64,000 nucleotides of DNA from Campylorhamphus procurvoides (taxonomy: Eukaryota; Chordata; Aves; Passeriformes; Dendrocolaptidae): contig WBMV01000298.1 in assembly GCA_013396655.1 (NCBI GenBank), positions 1,977,430-2,041,429 on the forward strand, in the 5' to 3' direction. The notes beneath the pieces were generated by a model, which was not told the DNA's origin, did not search any database, and saw only the letters and a program-made list of their open reading frames with translations. Below are positions 25,766-38,478 of this stretch, one piece after another. The position numbers were made by a program, and so were the translations under genes. The stretch's first letter is position 1. Every line of letters starts with the position of its first letter.

Positions 25766-28700
25766 AGTATAAAGACATGGGAGAATGCTGTACATCTGTC
25801 TCAAAACACCTTGTGGAGAAAGAAAGCTGCAATAAAAACATACACAGTATGATGGCATGAATATTGTAAGCCTGTCTTTCTCCAAAATTTTTGATAACAC
25901 CACTGTTGGTCATTTTTCTCATCCTTAACTCCCTGTGAACCATTTTTCCCACTCATTGCACAGCCCTAACTTGCACAGTGAGAGGGATCTGTGTTACCCA
26001 ATAAGGAAGATAGTAAACCTCACAAATAATACCAGCTTGGTTATGTCAGTGATAGAAGGGGATGTCATGGCTGGGAGAATGTCTCTAGTCAGACACAAAC
26101 AATTCAGTAATTACTGCATGCAAGTATAATGCTCCGTCTTTACTGGAAAGGGAAAAATAAAGGACAGTAAATTCAGTGAATAAATCTAGGCATTGATATG
26201 TAATCTTGGAAACTGTGGGCAAAATATGAGTGCCAGACAATAATGGCATGACCGTAGGAGGACTTTATTCAAATGCTATCTCATTTAATTTCTTCTTAAT
26301 TAATTTGATACACCACCTTCTTTTCTGAATAATTAGAATTATTTTGGAACTTGTGTTGTTCCTTATCAGAGTAAGAATTGGTTTTATGAAAAGCCACAGC
26401 TTGACAAGTGACTTGATTCTAACTGTTTTTTCTTTGATTTTAGGCAAGAAAAATGAACAAAAATCTCTCAAGATACAGTTCAGGGAGATTAGATGCTCCT
26501 ATCTAATAAATTATCAGATGTAATTTGGCTCTGATTGTTTCAATGATAAATAACTTTCTTATGGCTACAACTTGCATATTGAAAATAAATTTTCTTCACT
26601 ATTAACATAAAAATATAATAAATCATACTAAGGATCCTTCAGAAATCCTTTTAGATATCATTAAGTTTTATTTAGATAGTCTCCCATATCATTAATAATA
26701 ATCACTATCAGAGTCTTGTGTCTTAAAATGCTGATGACATACTAGTGGTGAGCTCTGTTAGCTGCTGCAGGGTCATTTCTTGGCATCATTTGGCTTCCCT
26801 TTGTGTCACCTGAGCAGTACAAGGTGAGTCTGCTGCCTCAGAAATTCTTCTCATGATCCATTTGGAACACTGCAGGGCTCTTGGAACTGTATGGGAGCAG
26901 GGAGCCATAAGCTGAGTTTTGAAGGTGTCTTTGAGTTTTTTGCCTCAAGCATATCTTGTCAAAGAAGAAGAATGTATCCCAGTACTTGATCTGTTGTTGG
27001 ACCAAAACTTGCTTCTCTTTTCATATTAGGCAGAATGCCTACACCTAGAGATGTAAAACTAGGCTTGATTTCTGTCTTTTTGTTCCTTGCAGAAAATGCA
27101 AGGAATATTGATTATGTTTGGAGAAAATTCAATGTTTAAATAGTACCTCCTGATTTAAGATTATCTTAAAAGACAGTAGTAGGTTACATATAAAGCTCTT
27201 GGAAGTGTTTTATGAATTGCAGAAGCAGCCTGTAAAAGGTGAGCCCTTTGTTTGGGAAATTCCCCTTTTAATATCCCAAGAGTCTTAAAAATATTCCAAT
27301 ATTTACTTAATCATTTTGATTTTCTAGACTTTCTCTCTGTTACTTACATGTGAATATACTCTTATGTACACATCTAAAACCAGGTGCTGCTGATGTTTCA
27401 TGTCTGCTGACAGCACTCCTGATGCAGTAGTAAAGGTTTTGCCCCAAGTTTTCTACAGAATGGAAAGTGTTTTTCACGTCTATAGTAGTGGTGAGTGTGC
27501 TGGTGGGTAATAAAGTGGTCCTTCAGTTCCCGTAACTCATCTTCAGCAGTTGAGAAACCACAGTGAGATATCCATCAGAATGACACTTCAGTTAGTTGGA
27601 ACATTTTATTCCACTCCCACATTTTGTGTTTTCTGAGCAGTATAGCAGAAAACCCATGACCTGAAAATAGCTGGGAAACTTGTTCAGTGCCCTCCTCATT
27701 CCCCTCCCCCACAATATTTATTTCATTAATGAAGAGTTTCAAAGCAATTAGCAGAAATCCTGAGGAGCAAACCCAGGACCTCAGTGCCTTGAAAGCAGCA
27801 GTTTTGTTATGTTTGAACAAACCCACTGACAACAATATTACATCACATACACGAAGAACAGATCAAGCTTGCTACTGACACTTTGATTGCACTCTGCAGA
27901 ATTTATGTTTAGTAAAAGCCTCAGCCAGTGTTTTGGCATATCTTATCAGTAGGGCATTGCAGCAATAAATCCTGTGAAATGTAATCAAATGTTAATAGAA
28001 TCCTTTGTGGGAGACATCTCCAACAGTGAGTTTTTCTCTCCACTCCCTTCCCACTCCAAAAGGCTGTCTATCTACACAGGCAGATCTATACCTGCCACTC
28101 GTAGCTGTGCTGCACTATGTTTTGTGAAGACAAAAAGAGACTTTCAAAGAACAGAGCCATGTAGATTTCTCTTAGGCTCATGCCAGTGTCTGCTGTGAAT
28201 CTATTTAACCCTTTGGACAAGGTCAAGGCTCAGTCTCACAGCCTTCCCTTAGGATGTATGCCAGGAGAAAACCCCTTCACCAGGACAGAAGAAATACAGA
28301 AAATAGACTCTAATATAATGGACAGGTTTTGGACAGGATGAGTCACTGACCACGCTGCTTTCTCCACCTGTCCTGTAAGTAGGTATTGACAAGCACAGAA
28401 CAGATTTTGGCCACAGTTTGATATATCCTTGGTCCTGTTTGCTTTTCTCATAGCCTGTAGTCAAAATAATTTTCTTATGTGTTACCATGTGTTAAGTGGC
28501 ACTGAAAGCCAGGCCTGCTCCAGGTGCATTGGGAACAGGGCCCAAATGGAAATTAAAGAGAGCTTGACAGCATATCAGCTTCGTGCTTGTCACCTGCTTA
28601 AGCTCAAAAAAAAAAACCTTCAGTTGCCTTCAGTTAGCAAAGTGTCCCAGGCCACAGAGAATGGGAGAAGGTAGGTCCCCATGGCATGCAGCATTGATGG

Positions 28701-31647
28701 CTGTACTACCTGAAGTAAGCAAGAGGTAGAAGCCTATGACAGGGGACCTGCTTGGTAGAGAAACTGTCCACAAAGTTGTGTCGTGCTGCCAAAAGAGCCA
28801 CTGTCTAGAGGACAGTCTGGTGAAGGGTCCACAGCATGCCAGGGGAAGCCCTTGTTTTCCAGTGCAGTTCAGGTTTCAAGTGCTTTTCCCCCAGCTCTAG
28901 AGTCTGGCCCTAGTTTGACTGCGTACAAATGGAAGCGAAGGAGTCTTTAAGCCAGAAGCCTTTCCTCACATGCAGGTGTTCACTGCTGCTTAGACTTGCA
29001 GATCCTGGCTCTTTGCAGGCAAAGGAAGAGATGTTTATTGTCAGGCTGCTGTCAGCTCTCCTGGAAGAGTGGCAGGCCAGGGAAAAGTGTCAGAAGTCTG
29101 GTTTGACCAGGAACTTGCAAGTCAGATCCTGGTGGGAATGGGAAGTCTCCAATTGGACTATTGCATAGGTGTGTATCTGATCTGCTGTATTAACAGAGGT
29201 CCATACAACACAGAGGAAATCATGCCTTCCATTTAACAATGGTTAATTTTTTTTTTCATCTCCCAGTAGATAAGCAAGCATAGACTGTTGAGTGACTTGC
29301 TGTTTCCTAAGTGTAAGGAGGATGACATGTAAATATTCTATTTAAAACTATATTAACTCAGATCTGCATTCCAGTATCACATCTGCCTAGAACCACCCAT
29401 TACACTCTTACTTTCAGTGTTGTTTTCTCTCCTTGGTAATGTTTCCATGCAAAAAATATTTTATCATAATGAAATATGCAGAAAGAAGGTCATGGTGATA
29501 AACAGACTGAAATAAAATGGATAGGGCACATAGTCTGGAAATTCCTGGCTGCCTCAAATCCCTATCACAATAAAAAAAAATCCGTATTTTGAATGTAAAC
29601 AAGAAAGTTTAGCCATGTAATATTTTTTTCAATATTTTTTCTTCAGTTTATAGCATTTTACTTCATCCAGGAAACATTGCAAACTGCTGGTAACAACCAA
29701 ACAGAGAGTCAATAAACATTATAGTTATTGCTGGATTTTCAAAGCAGAAAATGAAAAATTAAGTGCTTTGTTCAGGATCCATTCAGTATTTATTGTTCAG
29801 GCGGAAAAAATTAAGCCAACTTACCCCACATCTCTAATTTAATCACGTTTAGGCTAACCCTCTTCTCACTGTCTAGACTTTCCATGGCAGCATGACACTG
29901 AAATATTATTACTTAATTAAACTCCTATTCCCTGGTAGCAAGGAGCTCCCATTTGTTTTAAAGACATATGCTTTTGTTGTGCTGTTGGAAAGGCTAGCAG
30001 TGTTTGAGCAGATATCTGAGAAAAACACAAAGGGAAATGAACTTAAAATTTACACCTCAGTACACACTTTTATTCTTTATGTAATTTGGACTGAGTTGAG
30101 ATTGTCTACACACAAAAGGCCTGGTACTGGCAATAGCAGGATTGTTATTATAGGCAGAATTCAAACACATTGGCAGAATCTGTGGGAAAGTTTGTCCATT
30201 TTAGTCCTGGTTCTACTGGATGATGAAACATTCCTTGGATAGTTAGTATGCTGGCCCAAGGCCTGAAAAAGTCACTAAAGCCTTCTTTTTTCTTTATCTT
30301 TTATAGTGAAAATGGATAAAAAGATTAATAAAACTGGTTACTTAGAGGAGGTATTTGTCCCTTTAATTACATACTGGTTGAGGTTATCAGCCTGGTTTCA
30401 AGTGAGGATCAAGGGAAAATGCATGATGAGTCTAATGGTTATATAACAGCCTACATAACATCTTTGCTTCAGGGTGTAATCCTCTGTAACATATTTCTCC
30501 TTTCCAGAAAAAACATCTGTTGCTTTTACATTAGCTGGAGTTTACCTACCATTTTGTAAGATAGCATCTCCAGGGTTATGACATATAAACATAAGGGTTA
30601 CTATCATCTTTCAAGAATGTGCAATATTTTTTTTTTACCCCTTGCATGATGAACAGTACATCATAGATTCTGACTTAAGGATTACTTTCTCTTAAAATAC
30701 TTATCCTCACTTCTGGAAATTGAAAGAATAAATAAATCAAATAGTAATTAAACCTTATATCTTTAAGTCATCTTTGCACTGTTTATTATATTTGTTCAAA
30801 AATTTCAAGGATGCTAGAGTAACTCTAAGTAGTACCTCTTTTGGTTACCAGAAGTGTGTCTAACATCTGATTTTTTCCTCCAGCTTCTCAACACTTATCA
30901 AATCGTGGCTCAGGGAAAACCTAGAATTTTAAATTTTTTAGAGAGATTGTTGGGTTTGAAATGGATTTACACTTTTAATTTTTTTTAACTTTTATACAAA
31001 TACACAGTATTTTAAAATAAGTAGAAAAGATATTCAATATTTTGATTAACTAAATCCTAAGATTCTGCAGCTAGAGATTAGAAATGGTTTTTTTTGTACA
31101 TTTGCAATATTTTTTTTTTGTTCCTTTATAAACTTTTACTCTTCACTTCATAAGCTTTCACAACTGAGCCCATCTCAAAGGAGCAGATGAAATAGTGACA
31201 CTAAGGATTCAGAGTCCAGAGCTCTTTTTACAGCAGTTTCTAGGCTAGAACTAGAATGAAACAAATTCTTCACTTGCTATTCATCTGTGTCTCTAAAAGG
31301 CAGAATTCTTCTAGACCACCAGCTTATTTTCCTCAAACTCAAGGTCTTTTCAGGTATGTGAGAAATAGCATTGGTAAGCATTTATCTTTTTGTTCAGTTT
31401 TCCTTTATTTTTGTCAGTATAAAGGATCATCTACAATAATTTTCTCATAGAGGAGGATTTTACTGTGAGACTCACTATTTGAAACTCAGCATTGAAAAAC
31501 AAAGTTGTAGAATCTTGAGCAGTTTACAGAAAAGAATTCTTATCCACTGAGAAATTATGTTATTTCCTCATATATTTAATCATGAGTTAAAGCAAACCAA
31601 ATGTCTTAAAGTCTTTTAGGAATGAAGATTTGGGAAACTTTAAAATG

Positions 31648-31937
31648 TTTCGACAGCATTTTATGATTATGTTGACATACCATAATATAAAAGTATCAGC
31701 TATAATAAATACTCATTTTACTATGTTATGTCAAAATGAAAGTCATAAAGCCAACTGATGAAATTTAAAAAAGTTTTTGCTATATCTAAACAAAATATTT
31801 TGATGCTGTGTAAAAAAACATGCTGAAAATATTTTGACATTTGCAGATAAATGTCTTAAAAATCAACACATTCCCTTGAGATGTTTTTATTTTGACAGAA
31901 ATTAAGTATTCTGGCCTAAAACTCATCTGTCAAAATG
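31648..31937. promoter_or_regulatory. Cluster of TGACA-type motifs
   Basis: Six copies of TTTTGACA-like sequence on either strand fall within 290 bp: TTTCGACAG at 31648, GTTGACAT at 31671, ATGTCAAAAT at 31728, ATTTTGACAT at 31831, TTTGACAG at 31891 and CTGTCAAAATG at 31927. TGACA/TGTCA is the core of TALE homeodomain (MEIS, PBX, TGIF) sites. The segment is AT-rich and free of recognisable repeats, which fits a conserved noncoding element but does not prove one. Confidence 0.25.
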
Positions 31938-34900
31938 TTTTCACCTTGTCTGAGTGATGACATATTTGTAGCCAAACTTCTGTTGTAGGCTGAGCTTCCA
32001 CATTGAACAGCACTGTGCCTCACCATCTCACCTAACAGGGCAGGTCTGATCTAGAGCCAGTCTGAGCTGAGAGTCACATTTTTGTCAAATTAGCTAGCGC
32101 ACATGAGGCAGCTTTTTGTGCTAGAGTTAGGCTGTTGGAGAGTTGAGAATGCTTAATCTTGTTTAAAACCTGTCAGGACAGCATTATTGTTTCCTGACAC
32201 AGTTCCACCCTATGATCTTGCACTTCACATCTTGAAGTGATTGTATTTCTGATCTGGTAGCCTCAAAGAGGGATCTTGTGGAGAAGTGGCTAATGGGTAA
32301 TGCAAGATAACACTCATGTTAAGAAAATATGGAACCATGGCTAATCTTGAAATATCTCTTGAAAAAACAGTGCTTAAACAGATTTTAAATGGAAGAGAAA
32401 TACATGCTGTGGTTCAATAGACTCTTTTCCACCCAGAATTACTTATGTTTGTTGCCCAAGATTTGAAAGACCAGAAAGAAATAGGTTAACTTTGTTTGCC
32501 ATAGGAAGAAAACTTTCAAGTTCCCTACACAAGTGGTCAGAAGAGAGTGGGGCTGTGCATGGCTTTCCACACACCCTTCCACAGCTCCCAGTATGCCTAC
32601 CCTTGAGGTCTTCTAAGGTCTCCTGAAGATGTTTGATAAGCTTCTAGCCTGTTTCGTTTGCTTTTATGCCTTGCTGGCTGGTGAGGAATGGCACTGTAAT
32701 TCATACTATGCAACCACCTGACAGAAGTCCTGACCTGCAAAGCATGATGTTCTGGAACATGTGCTAACAAGAGGCAATGGAAGAGAAGAAATAACCATTC
32801 TCATTTTTATTTTATGCTTAGCATGCAAAAGGGCATTTGAGTTAGCTCATCTTGGCCAAGGCTTTAGCTAAGCTCTACTCCCAAGTCTGCATGACAATTC
32901 ATAAATGTGATTTTTCTCATCATTGCATGCTTCAGGAGAATTTCAACCATTCATAAAGAACATTGGAGTTGCTAATGAGGGTGATCCAAGTACTTTTTAA
33001 CTATTTTAGTTATTATTTATGTGTAACTTCTCTATACAGAAAAAAGGGACAGAGTGAAGAAAGGGTCCTAAGCCAAACATCTGTTACCAGTATCTATATT
33101 TTGTTAGTTCTGGAGACCTGTTCTTAGAAGTATTGGTACAAAAGCAAGCTGCTAAACACATGGACCCTGTTTAGTCAGCATTGGACTCAGCCAGATGGTT
33201 AAAAGAGACATGAAGATGCCAAGCTCATGAGGTGTTGCCTCTTCACTTTTGGGCCATGATTTTTTCCTTATTGAATAGCCAGGCTCTCAGTAACTTTATG
33301 TAATCCTAAGAAATTAAATTATGTGATCAGAAAAGAGCTGTTATACTCACACATCTGTGTCACAATCAGTTTGGAGCACTCTGGCTTTGATTTTCTTTCA
33401 TAGAGAATTTTTTCTCAGCTTTCCCGAAGTAACTCCTGATTTATGTTGCTATAAGTAAGATCATACCCAGAAGGCATGGCATATGTTATTATACTCTCAT
33501 ATTTTATGGTTAACAAAAACCTTTGGCAAAACTTCATTTAAAAATTTGCCAATTTTGCTGTAGATAAACAGATATGGTTTTCCCACATAAAATACCTAAA
33601 GAATACAGCAATTGCTGGAGTCACATTTTTTGTTTTCCAGAGGCACTTGATGCGTTTTATGGGCAACCATTATGATGAATTTGTTCCCCTTGTTCTGTTT
33701 TGATTAAATCTTCTTTAATGGATTCTGGAATTAGTGAATTTCATTCTAATTTTATGAAGACACATCTCAGAATTTTATATTTCTCCCTGTCTGAGCCTAT
33801 AATTCTCTTTTCTTCTCCTAATGGTGGTACATGCTTGTGTAAATTCTGCATTTCCTGCAATTATTTAATTGATGATTGTATCATGCTTGGTCATGTTTGG
33901 AAGGTCTTAGGATAATACAGTTTTTCAGGGATGGAAGAGAACCTTGAAGTATGCCCATTTTGTGCACTATTTAATTGATCTAAATGGGAAGAAAAAATGA
34001 GGTACATTTTCCTATTCTTCTTTCATCAACTTTAGCTACTTTGTTCTTCGTGTCTAATATGAGGGAGACTGGGCAGTAATTCCTGCAACCAGGACTGAAA
34101 TTCCTTATTCTTTCCCAGACAAAGCACGTGTCTAGGACAAACATGGTTGCAGACTTGTCTGTAGGTTAGTCATGGACTCCATTATAAGGAATCACCTCCA
34201 CTTTTGCTGAATACAGTGGGTTCTGCCATGGTTTTCGGTATAACCATGGGCAGATAACGAGCTGTGCCTGGTAACTTGAGGATTTAGTTGACAGAAGGCT
34301 GCTGCTTTACAAACTTAGAAATGAGAGGAGGGAGGTTTCTCACTGTTCTCTAGAACCTGTGTACTTGTGTTAGTACTCATGTTCAGAGGGAAGATTGCAT
34401 CCTCCAAGACAAGTGTTTCAAAGCTCCTGGGTTGCAATGGAGAGAGAATAGGCTGCCCTGTTGATGCTGAAATGGGTTTTGCCATTTCAATTCTTCTCAA
34501 GGGAGCTTATCTTCAACTTCATGGTGACTGCAACCCTACTCTGACCTTTGATGAGGAAAGACTACAAGAACACCTACCAGATATGTCTATGCAACTTTTC
34601 TGATATATTTTGGCAATAGAAGTAGTTATTGTTGTCATCGATAATAGTGGTAGGTCCTACATCAGTCCAAAATGCCATAGAAGAGGCACAGCCACAACCC
34701 CACAACGAAGGTAGCAAGAAGGCATAAAACGTCTCTGGAATCATCTTTTAAAAATTACTGATGTATTCTGAACATGTCAAACACCACACACTTGAGCACT
34801 GATGTTATTAACGTCTATGATTTTCTCTTAATAGCTTCAACATAGTCTGTACTTAATATATAAGTCAAAATATAACTTTCTTCTCTTACAAAAGTCAGTC

Positions 34901-35208
34901 TTTTTTTTTTTTTAAAGAGTCAGTCACTTTTAAAAGTGAGCCTTTGGCCTTTCTTATTCACATTTCAGCATTACTAAATGGATTGTAACTGGAACTAACA
35001 CAACTTTTCAAAAGAGGTGTGAGGACAGTCCACTTTACACTCCCAGAATATGTTGCTTCCAACATCAACAGGGTTAAAATAATAGCAAAATCTTCAGCAA
35101 GTAAAGCAAGCCTCTTATATCTTCAATATAAACAGAAAATGTAGTTACTCAGCTGACCATAATGTTTTTATAAACCCAAGAGCAGTTCTCAAGGCAATAC
35201 CACAAGTT

Positions 35209-35233
35209 AACATATGTATAGAATACATATGTT
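35209..35233. repeat. 25-bp perfect palindrome with 3-base loop
   Basis: AACATATGTAT (35209-35219) is followed by AGA and then ATACATATGTT (35223-35233), an 11-bp perfect inverted repeat. CATATG, an E-box variant, occurs in both arms. It directly precedes a 20-bp tandem duplication. Confidence 0.85.
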
Positions 35234-35234
35234 T

Positions 35235-35274
35235 CTGCACCTTTCAAGCTGTTGCTGCACCTTTCAAACTGGTT
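35235..35274 (+). repeat. 20-bp tandem duplication
   Basis: CTGCACCTTTCAAGCTGTTG (35235-35254) is followed directly by CTGCACCTTTCAAACTGGTT (35255-35274), with 3 mismatches in 20. It is a local slippage-type duplication immediately after the palindrome at 35209. Confidence 0.8.
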
Positions 35275-36213
35275 TGTGCAGTGTTCATACGCTGACAAAA
35301 ATAATGCTATGGATACTGTGCCAGACTTCCTAACACTAGTATACAATTATTTTCACAAAGTTCTGCAACATACATAAAACTTTTCCCACTGTTATAGCGG
35401 GTGTTTTGTGTGTGGCCTGTTGCTGTCATTATGATTACCAAGTAGTTTCTTTCATAAATCTGGTAGCAAACTGATGGGAAATGGAGGTTAAGGTGTTGAA
35501 AGGAGAATCTGCAGAGAATGGATACTTGTATTTCCATACTTAGCTGACAGTGTGGGGCACGTTGGATTTTATATTGCTTCTGGATTAACTATTCACACCT
35601 GCTGAAGGGGAATTAATTTTTTTCAGACTGAACCGAACCTAAAAAAGTGTAACTCTTACCTCTTTCTCTGCACGTAATCAAGAAGTTAAATTTGAGTGAT
35701 AATGACTTCAAGCACGTTACTTTCTAAAGCCCTGTTTCAAGCAATAACTGCCGTCTTTGCTGGTGGACACTGAAATTCCTATAATTAAAATCATTATGAG
35801 AGTCTGTCTAAGCAAGAGGACCGTTAGCATTTCCTGAATCACAACATCTGCATGTCCTTGTCAAAACTGTGTGTGAGACTGACTGGAGAGCATGGCCCTC
35901 ATTTTAATTTTGTGAAAAGAGTAGCAAAATTCAGATTTGATGTTAGTGGGAAGAATCTCATCTCTAGTGCCAGGAACAGATGAACAAACCACGTTATCAC
36001 AATAGAAGTATAGTTGAAACCAGTGGAAACAGAGATGAGAAGCAGCCACAATGAAAGTCAATTGCTTACAGGTGTGTTTATGTTGTTGATATGCTTACAC
36101 AAACGGAAGCACATGTTTTGTCATACATTTTCTGCCTTTGCCAGCTGGTTTTGCCTTAGTTGACTCAATCTGGTCTTTGCTTTTTAAACTGGGTTTGCAT
36201 AAGAGAATTGTAA

Positions 36214-36239
36214 ACAATTACAGTATTAATAATTATTGT
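36214..36239. promoter_or_regulatory. Inverted SOX-like and ATTA motifs
   Basis: ACAATTACAGTATTAATAAT followed by TATTGT contains ACAAT and ATTGT, opposite-strand SOX-type cores, around TTAATAATTA homeodomain-like sequence. The stretch looks like many AT-rich conserved noncoding elements, but this is motif evidence only. Confidence 0.2.
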
Positions 36240-37379
36240 CCCATAATGCTAGCCATTTCTGCCATTGCAAAATTTAATAAATCTGCAGTGGGTCTCATAC
36301 AAACATGATGGGGCATCATAGTGCCATCTGTGGTGCTGATCTAAAAGTCAGAGCACCAGTGCCCAAGTCTGACCAAATGAATACCTGAATATACCTTGCT
36401 GTACCTGAAAATCTCTTTTCTAAAGGGATTTGGTGACAAATGCTTTGCAAGATCTTGATGTTTATTGAATAAATTGTAGCAGCGTCTTTTTGTTCAGAGA
36501 ATCAAAATTGATAGCAGGAATTTGAAGAAAAGAAGTGTCTGTTCAGATTTACTTTCATTGTAATTCCTTTTCAACTGAACTGGCCTTTTAAAATGTATAC
36601 AGCTGCTCGGTAGGAGAACTGGCACTGCAGTACTGATGCCAACATTTTTCAACTTTGCAGTTAAATCAAAGTAGCATTGGGAAGTCTGTGATTGGTACAT
36701 TCCAGTCAGAACTGTATTTATCAACTCCTCAAAAAAGAACACTCATCTGTCACTGGCTTGTAAATGGTAGCCTTTCCCAAATCCTAGTGCAGAAAATTAA
36801 AATAGGTTCCCATAGGACTTCAGAGAAAGATTAAGAGAGTGACCAAAGAGATTTAGAAAGCTTTCTGTTGCTCAGGACAATACAACAAACCCTTGGCCAC
36901 TCTTAAATTGGGACTCAGGAGAACATCCCCTTGATAGTTGTGACATGAAAAAAAAGGGAAAAACAATTCTCTGTTTCCAAAGACAAACCAAACTCAGAAA
37001 CGTCATGAGAGCAAGATGAGAAAATTTTAAACAAAAAACTTAAGATGGAGGAATGAATGATTATTTAAAGGAACATCTAACCTTACTAATTTATGCTTCT
37101 GATTATAATACAAATGGAAACAAATCTCAACTTCATTTTTTTTACATTATGAAACATCACATCAAGGAGTAGAGATATAGAAAATGGATCAGCCCAAAGG
37201 ACAGGGATAATCTTCTTGTAAATTCTTTTGCTGCCAAATGAGAAAGAAGGAAGAAAAGTTAAGATGGAGACAGTGCTGAGACATGGTACTTTTTGTTTGA
37301 AGAAGAAACCTCTGATTACTTATGATGTTACAGTGCCAGTTGGTTAGGTTAAATGATTACCAGATTCTCAAATGCTGAC

Positions 37380-37595
37380 AGTCAGCGACCCCACCTAGCC
37401 TGCAGGGTAGCCAGTCTTCCCAGCTCCTGGTGTTGTATGTCTCTGTCCTGCACCATGGGTCTGAGATTGAGGCTGAGGCAAGCCCTTGGAGGAGCTCTGT
37501 TGGGGGGCTTCATTTCCCAGGGCTCAGTTCCCCCTGTCTGCTGTTTTGCTCCAGGGGCCTCCTGTGTGTGTATGTGGAGGTGATCCCTTTGTAAC
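37380..37595. other. GC-richer patch, open on both strands
   Basis: About 215 bp with clearly higher GC than the flanks and open frames of 71-76 codons on both strands. It has almost no CpG beyond one near its left edge, so it is not a CpG island promoter. It could be a noncoding exon, a decayed transposon or a local composition shift. I recognise no protein motif in either frame. Confidence 0.3.
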
Positions 37596-38409
37596 ACAAC
37601 CCAACTAGCATATATATTACAATATACTGCAGTGAGAGTACAATAAACTGAGAGGTTAAAAAGTAACAGAGAGACAAAATATTTTTAATTTATCAAAATA
37701 TTTTATTCCACAAAGAAATATCTCCCAGTGTTGCAGGTTAGTTCTGGATTAATCCAGTTTTCTATTTTCTCATGAACAAATTCAGTGTTCCTCATTGTAA
37801 TCAGGATGTGTTGATTGGAATGCAACTGAAAAGCCATGGATAAACAAATAGAAATTGTTTTGTAGCAGGTTCTTGGTGTTTAGTTAATAGATTTGGTAGC
37901 ATTGGTTGACGGTGTAATTAAATTTTAAAAAACAGCAGTTACAAATAGAAATTTGAAAATCAACATTTTTTTGGGAAAAAAAAAGTTAAATCTGGTCAGT
38001 CATGACCAAGAAGGTATTTAGAAAATAGCCTAAATGACTAAAGGAAAGTTTTCTTTCGAGTTTATTCAAAGGGGTCAAATATATAGAAAGAAATATTATA
38101 AATGCATCATACCCCAGGGAACAAAAGTGTATGGATCTTCTATATCTACACCTGAAGATCTGCAATCCCTGCTAAAAAATTGCACTTTACTAGTAAATCT
38201 TTTTTTATCAAGAGCATAGGCTAGACAACCTCATTCGCCCTTTCAATGATTTTCACGTTCTTATATCTGAAACCAACTGAGTTTATCTTGAGATCTGGAA
38301 GAAGGAGTAGTTATTTGAGGAGATACACTCTCTATAAATAGAGGTGTTATTATTGGGGCAGTTTGTTCTCACAATAAAAATAGTCTTTTATGACAAATGA
38401 ACAACTACT

Positions 38410-38478
38410 GTCCATGGCAGAGGGGTTGGACTAGAGGGCCTTAAAAGTCAATTCCAATCCAAATCTTTCTATGATTAT
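38410..38478 (+). mobile_element. CR1 LINE terminal 3' fragment
   Basis: The sequence GGCAGAGGGGTTGGACTAGA, then GGGCCTTAAAAGTCAATTCC and AATCCAAATCTTTCTATGAT, is the end of a plus-strand CR1 3' UTR, including one clear copy of the terminal TTCTATGATT octamer. Only about 70 bp survive. Dead and noncoding. Confidence 0.85.

Larger units (their letters stand above)
25766..38409. other. Long repeat-poor noncoding stretch
   Basis: About 12.6 kb without any transposon I can identify. The longest frame is 116 codons on the plus strand (29892-30242), hydrophobic at its start and without a motif. The 28200-29170 stretch is GC-richer with several 70-80 codon frames on both strands and no recognised product. 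Palindromes and motif clusters are listed separately. Confidence 0.65.

Noticed and set aside
29892..30242. 116-codon plus-strand frame
   Set aside because: No motif and no splice context, and its length is within chance for 64 kb of AT-rich DNA in six frames.
33905..33960. GGATGGAAGAGAACCTTGAAG resembling a CR1 3' block
   Set aside because: Only about 20 bp match, with no octamer tail and no continuation.
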